A stretch of DNA of 34,746 bases from Companilactobacillus zhongbaensis (GCF_003946515.1 NZ_RHOM01000021.1:1-34746), one strand, 5' to 3'; counted from the stretch's first letter, positions 26,649 through 34,541 are shown. The notes: a model not told the origin generated them from the sequence alone. Numbers and translations: made by a program.

Positions 26649-27323
26649 TTGTCACCTAACAAAGAAAACTATTTAAAGACAATATACGAATTAAATTACG
26701 ACTTTACAAAAGTCACAAACAAAAGAATATCAGAGATAATGAACGTCTCAGCGCCTTCAGTAACAGAAATGCTAAACTCACTGTCCAACGAAGGCTATTT
26801 AACGCACTCTCCATACAACAAAATCGTCCTAACAGACAAAGGTAAAAAAGTCTCCGAACAACTAGTAAGAACCCACAGACTATGGGAAGTATTCCTAAAC
26901 CAAGACTTAAAATACCCAGTAGACTCAGTCCACCACCACGCCGACATCATGGAGCATCTATCAGACAAAGACCTAATGGATCACCTAAATGACTTCCTAG
27001 GCCACCCACAAAGATGCCCACACGGTGGAATCATCCCCGGAAACGGCAACGGAGAAACAGACGCCGACGACAAACTACTAAGCATGATCGAAGATGGAGA
27101 AGTAGTCCAAATAGTAAGACTATCAGACAACTACGAATTCCTACAATACTTCAACAGCCTAGGCCTAGCAATAGACGACCTAATCAAAATCCAAAAACAC
27201 GAAAAATTCGACAACTCCCTAGTAGTAGAAAAACAAAACGGAGACAAAGTAACCATAGGATCAAAAGCCGTAGACTACATCTTCGTAGAAAAAAGAACCG
27301 AAAACATGTTCCAAGAAAAATAA
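26649..27323 (+). CDS. DtxR/MntR-family metal-dependent repressor
   Basis: A 224-residue three-domain DtxR-type regulator. The winged helix is ENYLKTIYEL, then RISEIMNVSAPSVTEMLNSLSNEGYLTHSPY. The dimerisation/metal domain contains THRLWEVFL, HHHADIMEHLSD and HPQRCPHGGIIPG, with His, Glu and Cys ligands as in DtxR/IdeR. A C-terminal SH3-like domain follows from VRLSDNYEFLQYF. It should repress manganese or iron uptake genes when metal is bound; no such gene is in the window. The start is TTG with AAAGG nine bases upstream; a TATAAT lies at 26599-26604. Coding is strongly A/C-rich (40 of 60 at 27121-27180), in keeping with nearby class 1 copy 8. Confidence 0.85.
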   Translation: MSPNKENYLKTIYELNYDFTKVTNKRISEIMNVSAPSVTEMLNSLSNEGYLTHSPYNKIVLTDKGKKVSEQLVRTHRLWEVFLNQDLKYPVDSVHHHADIMEHLSDKDLMDHLNDFLGHPQRCPHGGIIPGNGNGETDADDKLLSMIEDGEVVQIVRLSDNYEFLQYFNSLGLAIDDLIKIQKHEKFDNSLVVEKQNGDKVTIGSKAVDYIFVEKRTENMFQEK

Positions 27324-27335
27324 GAAAAAGGCAGC

Positions 27336-27361
27336 CAGACAGCCAATTGGCTGTCTTTTTT
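27336..27361 (+). terminator. Rho-independent terminator
   Basis: AGACAGCC pairs with GGCTGTCT around AATT, followed by five more T, just after the DtxR-family gene. Confidence 0.9.
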
Positions 27362-27465
27362 GTTACCATCGACCACCGTCAAAAAATAAACTAAACAACA
27401 ATACCCAATATTGAGTAATCACCTGAAAAAATAACAGAATTTAAGGTTTAAAAAACAATACGAGA

Positions 27466-27654
27466 TTCACGCAAAGCGTGAAGCAAGAAAACGAAAATAT
27501 AAAACAACAACAAGCAAAACAGCATACACAAACAAAAAAATCGATTTCAAGGCAAAGCCTTGAATGAGACACCAGAAAAACAGAACATCCCAAAACCACA
27601 ACTAAAGAAACAAAACAAAAAACAAAAAAAAGTGAGATTCATGCAAAGCATGAA
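27466..27654. repeat. array of three AAA-loop hairpins with covarying stems
   Basis: TTCACGC-AAA-GCGTGAA (27466-27482), TTCAAGGC-AAA-GCCTTGAA (27546-27564) and TTCATGC-AAA-GCATGAA (27638-27654). The first and third are preceded by GAGA and followed by GC(A/G)AG; all are perfect, with different inner stem pairs. They lie in A-rich DNA between the DtxR-family gene and class 1 copy 8. Frames here look like low-complexity shadows. No gene lies in 27324-28060. Confidence 0.65.
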
Positions 27655-27798
27655 GCGAGCAAACACCAACCAAAATAGAAAAGAAAATTCAAATATCCCC
27701 CACCAACTCCTCATAAGAATCAAGTGGAGCACAAAAAAAGGAAACAAACCGGATAACCCTAGGGAGCGTCCTAACAAAAAAAGAGTTTTGGATCAAAT

Positions 27799-27978
27799 TA
27801 GGCGCAGGGGTGGAGGAAATACCCGTCTCTCAGTGGTGAAATTTTTACTTGGTGGTTTACCACCTAGTAAAAGACTCGTATTTGAGATCGGCGAAGCGGT
27901 CTCCTTCGGTGAGCTCAAATCGGGTCCACCACGTTCCAGAGACGGGTATTTCCGGAACCCCGGAGCCGGCAGTGAACC
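27799..27978 (-). repeat. class 1 structured element, copy 8
   Basis: P1 is GGGGT, a GGA/GGA internal loop, then 15 bp (GGAAATACCCGTCTC with 27939-27953). P2 is GTGGTG/CACCAC. P3 is TTTTTACTTGGTGG/CCACCTAGTAAAA, where the TTTCACT of other copies became TTTTTACT and its partner changed too. P4 has a longer forked form (TTTGAGATCGGC, TCGGTGAGCTCAAA). The CTAG motif is CTAA here, followed by T7. The most divergent copy. Confidence 0.85.
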
Positions 27979-28060
27979 CACCACCCAACCAACCCACGTA
28001 TCCACAAAAAAAATACCCAGAACAAACAAATGTCCTGAGCAAAAATCAAAAACTATAAAA

Positions 28061-28870
28061 CTACTCCCGAGAAGATGCAGCCTCAGCCTTAGCCAAAGAA
28101 ACCTTCTCATAAAAAACAGCCAAAACAGACTGCTCATAAGGATGAACCAAAACAGATAAAATCTCTCGAGTAAACAAATTGACAATCTCCAAAAGCAAAA
28201 ACTCAACAAATATCAAAAGCAAAGTCCACTTGTATCCTCGTACCAACAATGAACTCCGAGCAAAGGTAGAAAAAGTCCGCCCCAACCCGATCCGTTCATT
28301 TTTAGCCGTATCGTCTTTATAAATATAAAAACTTTGACCAAACATCAACATGAACCAAATACCAGGGATCAAATAGAGTGTAAGTCCTGCTTCAACGATG
28401 ATGTTGAACAGCAATGCTAAGAAAATTATCGAGAAGAAATAGCGACCAGAAAATACTTGGAACTGATCAGCGATCCCTCTGATTTGATAGTCTTTATTAC
28501 GATATTTATCTAATAATGAATAGCCAATACCAACACAGATCAAGAAGAAAAACAATCCGGCCGCAAAAATGATGATATTGGTTTCCGGTGTTGTTTTAAA
28601 AGCATAATCCGTGGCTGATGCGGGATTATTCATGATTTCTTGGGTAATGCTAGTTAGCTTTTCGCTGGCAGCTTTCGGATCACTCAAACTAATGCCGAGT
28701 CCTGATAGCCAAGCGTTGTACATCTTGACCATAAAAAACATGCCGACGATCCGCATTAGTATCGGGATTATGTTCAAGACAATGATCTCTTTAAAGTTCT
28801 TGCGAAGCATGTGGCGCGCTTCTCGGTTAACTTCAGAAGCCGATATCCTCTTTAAATTAGCGTTATTCAT
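28061..28870 (-). CDS. DUF975-family membrane protein
   Basis: A 269-residue protein that starts with an amphipathic ARHMLRKNFKEIIVLNIIPILMRIVG segment and has about five to six membrane helices. The central YRNKDYQIRGIADQFQVFSGRYF and LYLIPGIWFMLMFGQSFYIYKDD are characteristic of the DUF975 family. Function unknown; members are common in the Firmicutes envelope. GGAGGGG lies five bases before the ATG. The 3' part, next to class 1 copy 8, is A/C-rich on the plus strand (43 of 60 at 28081-28140). Confidence 0.8.
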   Translation of the reverse strand: MNNANLKRISASEVNREARHMLRKNFKEIIVLNIIPILMRIVGMFFMVKMYNAWLSGLGISLSDPKAASEKLTSITQEIMNNPASATDYAFKTTPETNIIIFAAGLFFFLICVGIGYSLLDKYRNKDYQIRGIADQFQVFSGRYFFSIIFLALLFNIIVEAGLTLYLIPGIWFMLMFGQSFYIYKDDTAKNERIGLGRTFSTFARSSLLVRGYKWTLLLIFVEFLLLEIVNLFTREILSVLVHPYEQSVLAVFYEKVSLAKAEAASSRE

Positions 28871-28893
28871 ATGAACCCCTCCGTGATAACGCT

Positions 28894-28924
28894 ATTATAA
28901 CAAACCTCTAGTTTCCAAACTAGA
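28894..28924 (-). promoter_or_regulatory. extended -10 promoter with upstream palindrome
   Basis: TGTTATAAT on the minus strand is an extended -10 for the DUF975 gene. TCTAGTTT-CC-AAACTAGA, 18 bp at 28907-28924, lies in the -35 region and could be an operator. Confidence 0.5.
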
Positions 28925-28928
28925 CTAG

Positions 28929-29921
28929 CTACTTAAGCGTGATCTTCAAACGGTCACCGTTGACGCGTAAAAGATTTTGCGCTTCGGTATTAGCTTGGAA
29001 AACGTGACCTTTAGTGGAATCATCAAAATACTTGATCAAGCCTTTATTATTGCTGAGGTCGACACCATCAGTCTTCACTGCTCGACCGCTAAAAATACCG
29101 GTATTGATCTTGAATTCATTCAAGCCCTTCAAAGTCGTATCTGTCATTCTGATGCGACCATAATTTGATGATGTTGAAACTTCTTCTAAGACAGAATTTC
29201 TAACGTTTAAGTCACTAGCATTAGCTTGGATCTGACCCTTTTTGACGGTAGTGTCTGAAAAAGTCACATTCATATTGCCGTCATCCTCATCAAAATCCTC
29301 ATTATCATCATATTCATAATCATTATCCGAATCACCACGGTTAACGAGAGTAAGATTGTTTAGCTTTGAATTCATTGAATTAAGGCGCGAATAGTTTAAA
29401 TTCAGGTTTGCTGCTTTTGACACTTGAACATTGTCCAGCGTCAACTTGTTGGAGCTGAAATCATCTGACTTTTGGATGCCGTTTGCGACTAAATCTTTGA
29501 CGTCAACATTCGATAATGTAACGCCGTCACGGCCTACTTCTAAATCGATTTTTTGCAATTCCTTATCTTGTGGGACCGTTACTACCACCGATTCATTTCC
29601 TGAGAAACTAGCTTTAGAGCGCTGTTTCTTGTCGATGTATAGCGTTTTGTTCTTAATACGATACTTCGGTGCTTGGATCTCATCTCCATCAATTGTGATG
29701 GCATAATCGCTGCCACCTTTGATCTGGACGTCGCCATCACCGTCACTTATTTTGATCTTGTCGAACGACGAAATGGTCTTGTCGATCGAGACAGTTCGAG
29801 AAACTTTTAAGCCATTATTCCAAATGACTGTTTTCGGAGCGTTCGTCAACAATCCGATCGTGGCTAAGATCAAGCCGACTACTAAGAGCCAAATTCCAGT
29901 AACCATGGTTGTTTTACGCAT
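28929..29921 (-). CDS. DUF4097-type beta-strand-repeat envelope protein
   Basis: A 330-residue protein with an N-terminal membrane helix (MVTGIWLLVVGLILATIGLL) and then an all-beta region of repeated short strands, for example DKIKISDGDGDVQIKGGSDY, KIDLEVGRDGVTLSNVDV and SNYGRIRMTDTTLKG. This is typical of DUF4097 adhesin-like proteins paired with PadR and DUF1700 genes. A very acidic loop, DNDYEYDDNEDFDEDDGN, sits near residue 215. The likely location is outside the membrane. ATG at 29921 has GGAGG upstream and overlaps the preceding gene by eight bases. Confidence 0.8.
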   Translation of the reverse strand: MRKTTMVTGIWLLVVGLILATIGLLTNAPKTVIWNNGLKVSRTVSIDKTISSFDKIKISDGDGDVQIKGGSDYAITIDGDEIQAPKYRIKNKTLYIDKKQRSKASFSGNESVVVTVPQDKELQKIDLEVGRDGVTLSNVDVKDLVANGIQKSDDFSSNKLTLDNVQVSKAANLNLNYSRLNSMNSKLNNLTLVNRGDSDNDYEYDDNEDFDEDDGNMNVTFSDTTVKKGQIQANASDLNVRNSVLEEVSTSSNYGRIRMTDTTLKGLNEFKINTGIFSGRAVKTDGVDLSNNKGLIKYFDDSTKGHVFQANTEAQNLLRVNGDRLKITLK

Positions 29922-30576
29922 TAGATTTGTCCTCCTTTTGTGGAGTGTTGCGGCCATGTAAGAGTTTCTTACCGACCCAACGGAAGAACATGACCATCAC
30001 GTCGAAGATCCATTTGCAAAAAGCTATGATCAATGGGATTAAAAGACAATCTAGTCCTAAGATTGCCAATCCGACTCCGACGTAAAAAATCGTGGTCGTG
30101 AACGACTGGAAGATGACCGCGATACCACCAACGATCATCCCAATACCGATAACGACTGACAACGCCAACATGAAGACCACAAATAACGTGAAGGCTACGG
30201 CTGATATCACAAAAATTGCCGCCACACCGATCAAAACGATGGCGACTGGAACTAATATGGGACTAGCGAATAAAGCTAAGATGATCAAAACGATCATGCC
30301 AATGTTCTTTTTCATCTTTTCGTTGGTCGTGATCGAGCCATTATCGATCTGTTGGTAATTGTTTTCTGACATTTTGATCGAATAATCAGCTAAAATCTTG
30401 CGAGCCAAATGTTTGGGCGTGCCCAATTTTGCATGGATCGCTTGGTCGGTATCTAAGCCGGCATCGATGATGTATTCGCGATAAAATTCAACTACATCAT
30501 CACGTTCAGCTTGATCTAACTGTTGTAGATTAGTAGTGAATTCCTCAATGTAGCTATCAACTGCTTTAGTTTCCAT
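29914..30576 (-). CDS. DUF1700 (HAAS-type) membrane protein
   Basis: A 220-residue protein. The N-terminal cytoplasmic domain YIEEFTTNLQQLDQAERDDVVEFYREYI followed by GTPKHLARKILADY is the classic DUF1700 head. About four membrane helices follow (from residue ~95), with a basic tail. It overlaps padR by 11 bases and the DUF4097 gene by eight, so the three form one operon. Such sets are thought to be envelope-stress modules; this role is inferred from family context. Confidence 0.85.
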   Translation of the reverse strand: METKAVDSYIEEFTTNLQQLDQAERDDVVEFYREYIIDAGLDTDQAIHAKLGTPKHLARKILADYSIKMSENNYQQIDNGSITTNEKMKKNIGMIVLIILALFASPILVPVAIVLIGVAAIFVISAVAFTLFVVFMLALSVVIGIGMIVGGIAVIFQSFTTTIFYVGVGLAILGLDCLLIPLIIAFCKWIFDVMVMFFRWVGKKLLHGRNTPQKEDKSNA

Positions 30577-30883
30577 CGTTTTCCTCCAATATTTGATCTG
30601 TGACTTTTTTCAATTCGGTCCAATCATTTCTGATCTCGCCTAGTCTTTCCAATCCTTGGTCGGTGATCTTGTAATAACGCCGATTTCTGCCTTCATACGA
30701 CTGATCGTAAGTTGAGAGCCAGCCGCTTTTTTTCAGGCGACGTAAGATCGGGTACATGGTAGATTCAGAGATCGGAAAACTTTGCTGCATTAGTTTGGTG
30801 ATCATATAACCGTAGTAATCTTCTTTAGTCAGTAAAGCCAAAACTGACCCTTCCAAGATCTCGGTCGAGGCTTGAATTGCCAT
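30566..30883 (-). CDS. PadR-family transcriptional regulator
   Basis: A 105-residue winged-helix protein of the short PadR type. EILEGSVLALLTKEDYYGYMITKLM, then ESTMYPILRRLKKSGWLSTYD and RRYYKITDQG are the family hallmarks. GAGG lies seven bases before the ATG at 30883; the extended frame to 30937 runs into the promoter. First gene of the operon, and probably autoregulated through the palindrome in its promoter. Confidence 0.88.
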   Translation of the reverse strand: MAIQASTEILEGSVLALLTKEDYYGYMITKLMQQSFPISESTMYPILRRLKKSGWLSTYDQSYEGRNRRYYKITDQGLERLGEIRNDWTELKKVTDQILEENDGN

Positions 30884-30902
30884 ATTGTTACCTCTTTTCT
30901 TA

Positions 30903-30932
30903 ATATTATACGTCGTATAATATCGTTGTAAC
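30903..30932 (-). promoter_or_regulatory. padR promoter and palindromic operator candidate
   Basis: GTTACA, 16 bases, TATAAT on the minus strand. A perfect 21-bp palindrome (30903-30923, centred on T at 30913, arm ATATTATACG) covers the -10. Next to it lies GTTG-TAA-CAAC (30925-30935). A related TTGTTGCAACA at 31011-31021 follows the -10 of the divergent transporter promoter. Confidence 0.6.
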
Positions 30933-30982
30933 AACAATATACTTTAAAAAATAGCTTAAGTCAACTCCACTTTCGAATGAAC

Positions 30983-31011
30983 TTGACAGATTGGCAAATC
31001 GGTCGTATTAT
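30983..31011 (+). promoter_or_regulatory. promoter of the T-box transporter operon
   Basis: TTGACA, exactly 17 bases, TATTAT: a near-consensus sigma-A promoter. Transcription would start near 31018, in front of the T-box leader. Confidence 0.85.
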
Positions 31012-31039
31012 TGTTGCAACATTCAAACTAGTATAAAAA

Positions 31040-31281
31040 CGATGACAGAAGGTAGCTGTGAGGTTTGGTTCAGAGAGTCGACGTTGGTGTGAGTCGATCC
31101 AATGCACAGTGAAACACATCTGTAAGTTAAGTGGCTGAAAGCAAGTAAGCCATTTCGGTAGTGCCGTTATAACTGAAGTTAATGTAACTTCGTGAGCCTA
31201 AGGTCGTGAGATTTTAGGGAGCCAGAGGTGGTACCGCGTAAATCGCCCTCTTGATCCATTTGGATCAGGGGGCTTTTTTTG
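31040..31281 (+). promoter_or_regulatory. T-box leader, probably histidine-specific
   Basis: A complete T-box. Stem I spans about 31046-31122: CAGA/TCTG is the base, CTGTG/CACAG continues above the specifier loop, and an AGAGAGTCGACGTTGGTGTGAG segment sits distally (given by position 31072-31093). The specifier loop 3' side is TGAAACACA; by the usual GAAAxxxA register the codon is CAC (31115-31117), histidine. AAC (Asn) is an alternative register. Stem III CCTAA/TTAGG and the T-box AGAGGTGGTACCGCG (31224-31238) follow, then a terminator GCCCTCTTGATCC/GGATCAGGGGGC with T7. Uncharged tRNA would stabilise the antiterminator and let the transporter be made. Confidence 0.85.
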
Positions 31282-31296
31282 TTTCATTAACTTGTT

Positions 31297-31383
31297 GAGG
31301 TCAAGGCCGTGAGGTTTTGACAATATGAGGTGGAACCGCGTCGAACGCCCTCTTAGTCTTATTTGGCTAAGGGGCTTTTTTTA
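31297..31383 (+). promoter_or_regulatory. second T-box module without Stem I
   Basis: A repeat of only the downstream half of a T-box: stem III GTCAA/TTGAC with the same GGCCGTGAGGTTTT loop, antiterminator GAGGTGGAACCGCG (31327-31340), and terminator GCCCTCTTAGTC/GGCTAAGGGGC with T7. No codon-reading stem lies between the two modules. The discriminator-facing base differs (TGGA here, TGGT in the first). It would be a second termination checkpoint in series. Confidence 0.8.
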
Positions 31384-31407
31384 TACTTTTATCTAGGGGG
31401 ATAAATC

Positions 31408-32061
31408 ATGCTGCAATACATATCAGAAATATTACCTTCACTCTTAAGTGGAACAGTTATGACATTGAAGATCTTCTTTTGGACTTTAGTAGCATCACTG
31501 CCATTAGGGATCCTAGTTTCATTAGGAAGAAGCTCTAAATTCAAGCCATTAAGTTGGATCTTATCTTTTTACATTTGGGTCATGAGAGGAACTCCCCTCT
31601 TGCTCCAATTGATTTTCGTCTTTTATGGCTTACCAAACATGCCATTTTTCCATATCGTTTTTGAGCGATACGATGCAGCGCTATTCGCCTTCATCCTCAA
31701 CTACACCGCCTACTTTGCCGAGATCTTCAGAGGTGGCTTTGGTGCGATCGACAACGGTCAATACGAAGGTGCGAAAGTCTTAGGCTTGAGTTACTGGCAA
31801 ACGATCAGAAAAATCGTGGTCCCACAAGTTGTTAAGATCGTTATCCCTTCAATCGGTAACGAAGTCATTAACTTAGTCAAGGATTCATCATTAGTATACG
31901 TAATCGGATTAGGTGACTTACTCCGGGCCGGAAACATTGCCAGTTCTCGAGACGTTACCCTCTTACCACTAGTCTTAGTCGGGATTATTTATTTATTGTT
32001 AACACTAGTATGTACTTGGATCTTAAAAGTCGTCGAAAAACACTACAGTTACTACCGTTAA
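31408..32061 (+). CDS. polar amino acid ABC transporter permease (HisY-like)
   Basis: A 217-residue His/Glu/Gln/Arg/opine-type permease with about five membrane helices. LLSGTVMTLKIFFWTL is the family start, FYIWVMRGTPLLLQLIFVFYGLP the central motif, and EIFRGGFGAIDNGQYEGAKVLGLS the EAA loop that contacts the ATPase. GGGGG precedes the ATG. First gene after the T-box terminators. By T-box reading it probably imports histidine, as proposed for HisXYZ-type systems in Firmicutes; other polar amino acids are possible. Confidence 0.9.
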   Translation: MLQYISEILPSLLSGTVMTLKIFFWTLVASLPLGILVSLGRSSKFKPLSWILSFYIWVMRGTPLLLQLIFVFYGLPNMPFFHIVFERYDAALFAFILNYTAYFAEIFRGGFGAIDNGQYEGAKVLGLSYWQTIRKIVVPQVVKIVIPSIGNEVINLVKDSSLVYVIGLGDLLRAGNIASSRDVTLLPLVLVGIIYLLLTLVCTWILKVVEKHYSYYR

Positions 32062-32078
32062 TATAGGAGGAAAAATTT

Positions 32079-32717
32079 ATGCTTAAATTGGAAAATATCA
32101 CCAAAAGCTTTAATGGCACCACCATTTTGGATCAACTAAACGTTGACGTAAATGACAATTCTATCCTGAGCATCGTTGGACCTTCAGGTGCTGGTAAAAC
32201 AACTTTACTACGTTGTATCGCCGGTTTAGACCGACCAGATTCAGGTAAATTCATCTTGGACGGAAAAGAATTCGACCCCGCTGACGATTCAGATACCGAG
32301 CAGATCATCGGCGTAGTCTTCCAAGACTTCAACTTATTCCCACATTTGACCGTCATGGAAAACGTCACTTTGGCTCCAACCATGGTCTTAAAACAAGATA
32401 AAAAAGCTGCTCAAGAAACAGCTGATTCATTATTAGACGAACTATCATTAGCTAGCCATGCCAACCAATATCCATTCGAATTGTCCGGTGGTCAAAAACA
32501 ACGTGTTGCCATCGCCCGTGCTTTAGCTATGAAACCACAGATCCTATGTTACGACGAGCCAACATCAGCGCTTGACCCAAGTTTAAGAGATGCCGTTGGT
32601 AAAGTGATCCTAGATCTCAAGAAAACTGGTATCACTCAAATAGTCGTAACCCACGACCCAGAGTTCGCCAAAAACATTTCCGATCAGATTTTAGAAGTTA
32701 AACCGATCAATAAATAG
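32079..32717 (+). CDS. polar amino acid ABC transporter ATPase
   Basis: A 212-residue ATP-binding subunit. Walker A is GPSGAGKTT (residue ~34), the Q-loop VFQDFNLFPHLTV, the signature LSGGQKQRVAIARAL, Walker B ILCYDEPTSALD and the H-loop VTHD. It is about 30 residues shorter than GlnQ-type ATPases, ending soon after the H-loop. GGAGG lies eight bases before the ATG and 17 bases separate it from the permease gene. It powers the adjacent permease. Confidence 0.92.
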   Translation: MLKLENITKSFNGTTILDQLNVDVNDNSILSIVGPSGAGKTTLLRCIAGLDRPDSGKFILDGKEFDPADDSDTEQIIGVVFQDFNLFPHLTVMENVTLAPTMVLKQDKKAAQETADSLLDELSLASHANQYPFELSGGQKQRVAIARALAMKPQILCYDEPTSALDPSLRDAVGKVILDLKKTGITQIVVTHDPEFAKNISDQILEVKPINK

Positions 32718-32732
32718 AGGGGGGACGAAAAT

Positions 32733-33584
32733 ATGAAAAAGAAATTAATCGCAGTAGTCACCCTACTAGCCTGCTTTGCCATGGTCTTAAGTGCTTGTGG
32801 CGACAAGAAATCCGTTGCCAAAGAAGCCAATACCACTGACACTTGGTCGACCATTCAAAAAAGACATCGGGTGATCATCGGCTTAGACGATACCTTCGTG
32901 CCAATGGGCTTCCGTCAAAAAAACGGTGACCTAGTAGGATTTGATATCGATCTCGCCAAAGCCGTCTTCAAGCAATATGGCATCGAAGCTGATTTTCAAC
33001 CGATCGATTGGAACATGAAGGAAACGGAACTAAGAAACAGAACCATCGACTTGATCTGGAATGGTTACACCATCACCCCAGAAAGAAAAGCCCAAATAGC
33101 TTTTTCAAATCCTTACTTAGCTAACCGCCAAGTCTTAGTATCGAAAAAAGCCGACAACATTACTAGCTTCAAAAAAATGCAGGGTAAAACACTGGGCGTC
33201 CAAACGAGTTCATCAGGAGCCTCATTACTGGATCAACACCCTGACAAACTCAAAAAGTACATCAAAAATCAAACTCCAGTAATGTACGACTCCTTCAACA
33301 ATGCCCTAATGGATCTAGACGCCAAACGGATCCAAGGATTATTGATCGACAGTGTTTACGCCAACTATTACATCCAACACGAAAAAGACCCTGACTCCTA
33401 CCGGACACTATACGGCGGATTCACCGGTGAAGACTTTGCCGTCGGAATGAGAAAAGGCGATAAAACATTAAAGAAGAAAATCGATAAAGCCTTCGTCGAA
33501 CTAGCCAAAACAGGCGAACTACAAAAGATCAATCAAAAATGGTTTGGCACAGACAAAAATAACTTAATCAAAGCAACAGACTAA
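32733..33584 (+). CDS. polar amino acid-binding lipoprotein
   Basis: A 283-residue substrate-binding protein of the SBP_bac_3 family. The signal sequence ends in the lipobox LSAC (Cys ~21), so it is lipid-anchored outside the membrane. VIIGLDDTFVPMGFRQKNGDLVGFDIDLAKAV is the typical ligand-domain start; DLIWNGYTITPERKAQIAFSNPYL and GEDFAVGMRKGD follow. GGGGGG precedes the ATG. It delivers the ligand to the permease just upstream. A terminator closes the operon. Confidence 0.92.
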   Translation: MKKKLIAVVTLLACFAMVLSACGDKKSVAKEANTTDTWSTIQKRHRVIIGLDDTFVPMGFRQKNGDLVGFDIDLAKAVFKQYGIEADFQPIDWNMKETELRNRTIDLIWNGYTITPERKAQIAFSNPYLANRQVLVSKKADNITSFKKMQGKTLGVQTSSSGASLLDQHPDKLKKYIKNQTPVMYDSFNNALMDLDAKRIQGLLIDSVYANYYIQHEKDPDSYRTLYGGFTGEDFAVGMRKGDKTLKKKIDKAFVELAKTGELQKINQKWFGTDKNNLIKATD

Positions 33585-33627
33585 AAAAGTTGTTCTAACT
33601 GGAAATTTCCGGTAGAACAACTTTTTT
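33583..33627 (+). terminator. Rho-independent terminator of the transporter operon
   Basis: AAAAAAGTTGTTCTA pairs with TAGAACAACTTTTTT, with GGAAATTTCC at the tip. The symmetric A and T arms make it bidirectional. Confidence 0.9.
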
Positions 33628-33633
33628 AAATAA

Positions 33634-33662
33634 TTGGATTTTTAATAGCACACGATTATAAT
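33634..33662 (+). promoter_or_regulatory. promoter of the beta-helix gene
   Basis: TTGGAT, 17 bases, TATAAT, ending 33 bases before the ATG at 33696. This makes the beta-helix gene a separate transcription unit with a short leader. Confidence 0.7.
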
Positions 33663-33695
33663 TGACTTCTAAAACCACATCAAGGGGGCGTATTA

Positions 33696-34523
33696 ATGAC
33701 AAAATTTATCATCGAAAATCAACCAAACAAAGACGACCAACTAGCCCAAACCATCGTTGATGCGCAAGACGGCGACGTGATCGAACTACAACCAGGCACC
33801 TACTTCACCAAAGAAAGCCCCTTAGTTTGTACAATAGGAAGAAACCTAACCATCATCGGCAACTCAGCCAATCAAGAAGACATCAAATTAAACTGCAGCA
33901 TCACCATCGGCGCCAAAAAAATCTTGATCCTAAAAAATCTAACCCTAACCTTCCCAGCAAACGACGAAAACACCCTATCGGCCTACGACAATGCCGAAGT
34001 CTACACCAACAACGTCACCATCAACCGCGAAACCACCGACAACTGGGACATAATATACGGCCAAAACGCCACCTTCTCCTTCAAAGACACCCAAATAAGA
34101 ACCGGCAGAAAAACCAAAGCCATAGGCCTATCCCTAGACAAAAGCCAAATCTACACAGACAACACCTCGATCCAATTCCTATTCCAAAGAAAATCAAAAG
34201 CCTACATGAAAAACTCAATAGTAACCAACGAATTCAAACTACGCCAAAACTCAGAAACCCACTTCAACAACCTAACCCTAGCCTCCTACGAAGTACCCCA
34301 CAAAAACGACATAACAGTCCACAGCCACTCCACCTTCCAAGGACAAAACCTAATACTAACCAGCCCCAAACCAAAACTCCGAATCCACCAAGGAACCTTC
34401 AAAGTAAACAACTTCGAACCAGTGCCAAGCAAAATCCACTTCAAATATGATGCAACATCAAAAGTATTAGCTGACGAAAAGCAACCAGTCAATGAAGACG
34501 GATGTAACACCAATGGCAAGTAG
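33696..34523 (+). CDS. right-handed beta-helix protein, cytoplasmic
   Basis: A 275-residue protein without signal peptide or membrane helix. The start, QTIVDAQDGDVIELQPGTYF, is the entry coil of pectate-lyase-like beta-helices. Regular short strands follow with Asn-rich turns, such as NLTIIGNSANQEDIKLNCSITIGAKKILILKNLTL and later IQFLFQRKSKAYMKNSIV. No catalytic lyase residues are recognisable. It could be a polysaccharide-binding or structural protein; function unknown. GGGG precedes the ATG. Base use is extreme: A+C is 49 of 60 at 34321-34380, with only four G, more skewed than any other gene here. Confidence 0.75.
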   Translation: MTKFIIENQPNKDDQLAQTIVDAQDGDVIELQPGTYFTKESPLVCTIGRNLTIIGNSANQEDIKLNCSITIGAKKILILKNLTLTFPANDENTLSAYDNAEVYTNNVTINRETTDNWDIIYGQNATFSFKDTQIRTGRKTKAIGLSLDKSQIYTDNTSIQFLFQRKSKAYMKNSIVTNEFKLRQNSETHFNNLTLASYEVPHKNDITVHSHSTFQGQNLILTSPKPKLRIHQGTFKVNNFEPVPSKIHFKYDATSKVLADEKQPVNEDGCNTNGK

Positions 34524-34541
34524 AACAAAAAAATAAACAGA

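Noticed and set aside
27014-28159. Arg/Lys/Asn-rich plus-strand frames after and over the DtxR-family gene
   Set aside because: Shadows in A/C-rich DNA and across class 1 copy 8; no ribosome sites and no recognisable domains.
33827-34450. 207-residue plus-strand frame inside the beta-helix gene
   Set aside because: It is the +1 frame of an A/C-rich gene, giving an implausible His/Pro/Asn/Arg-rich protein.
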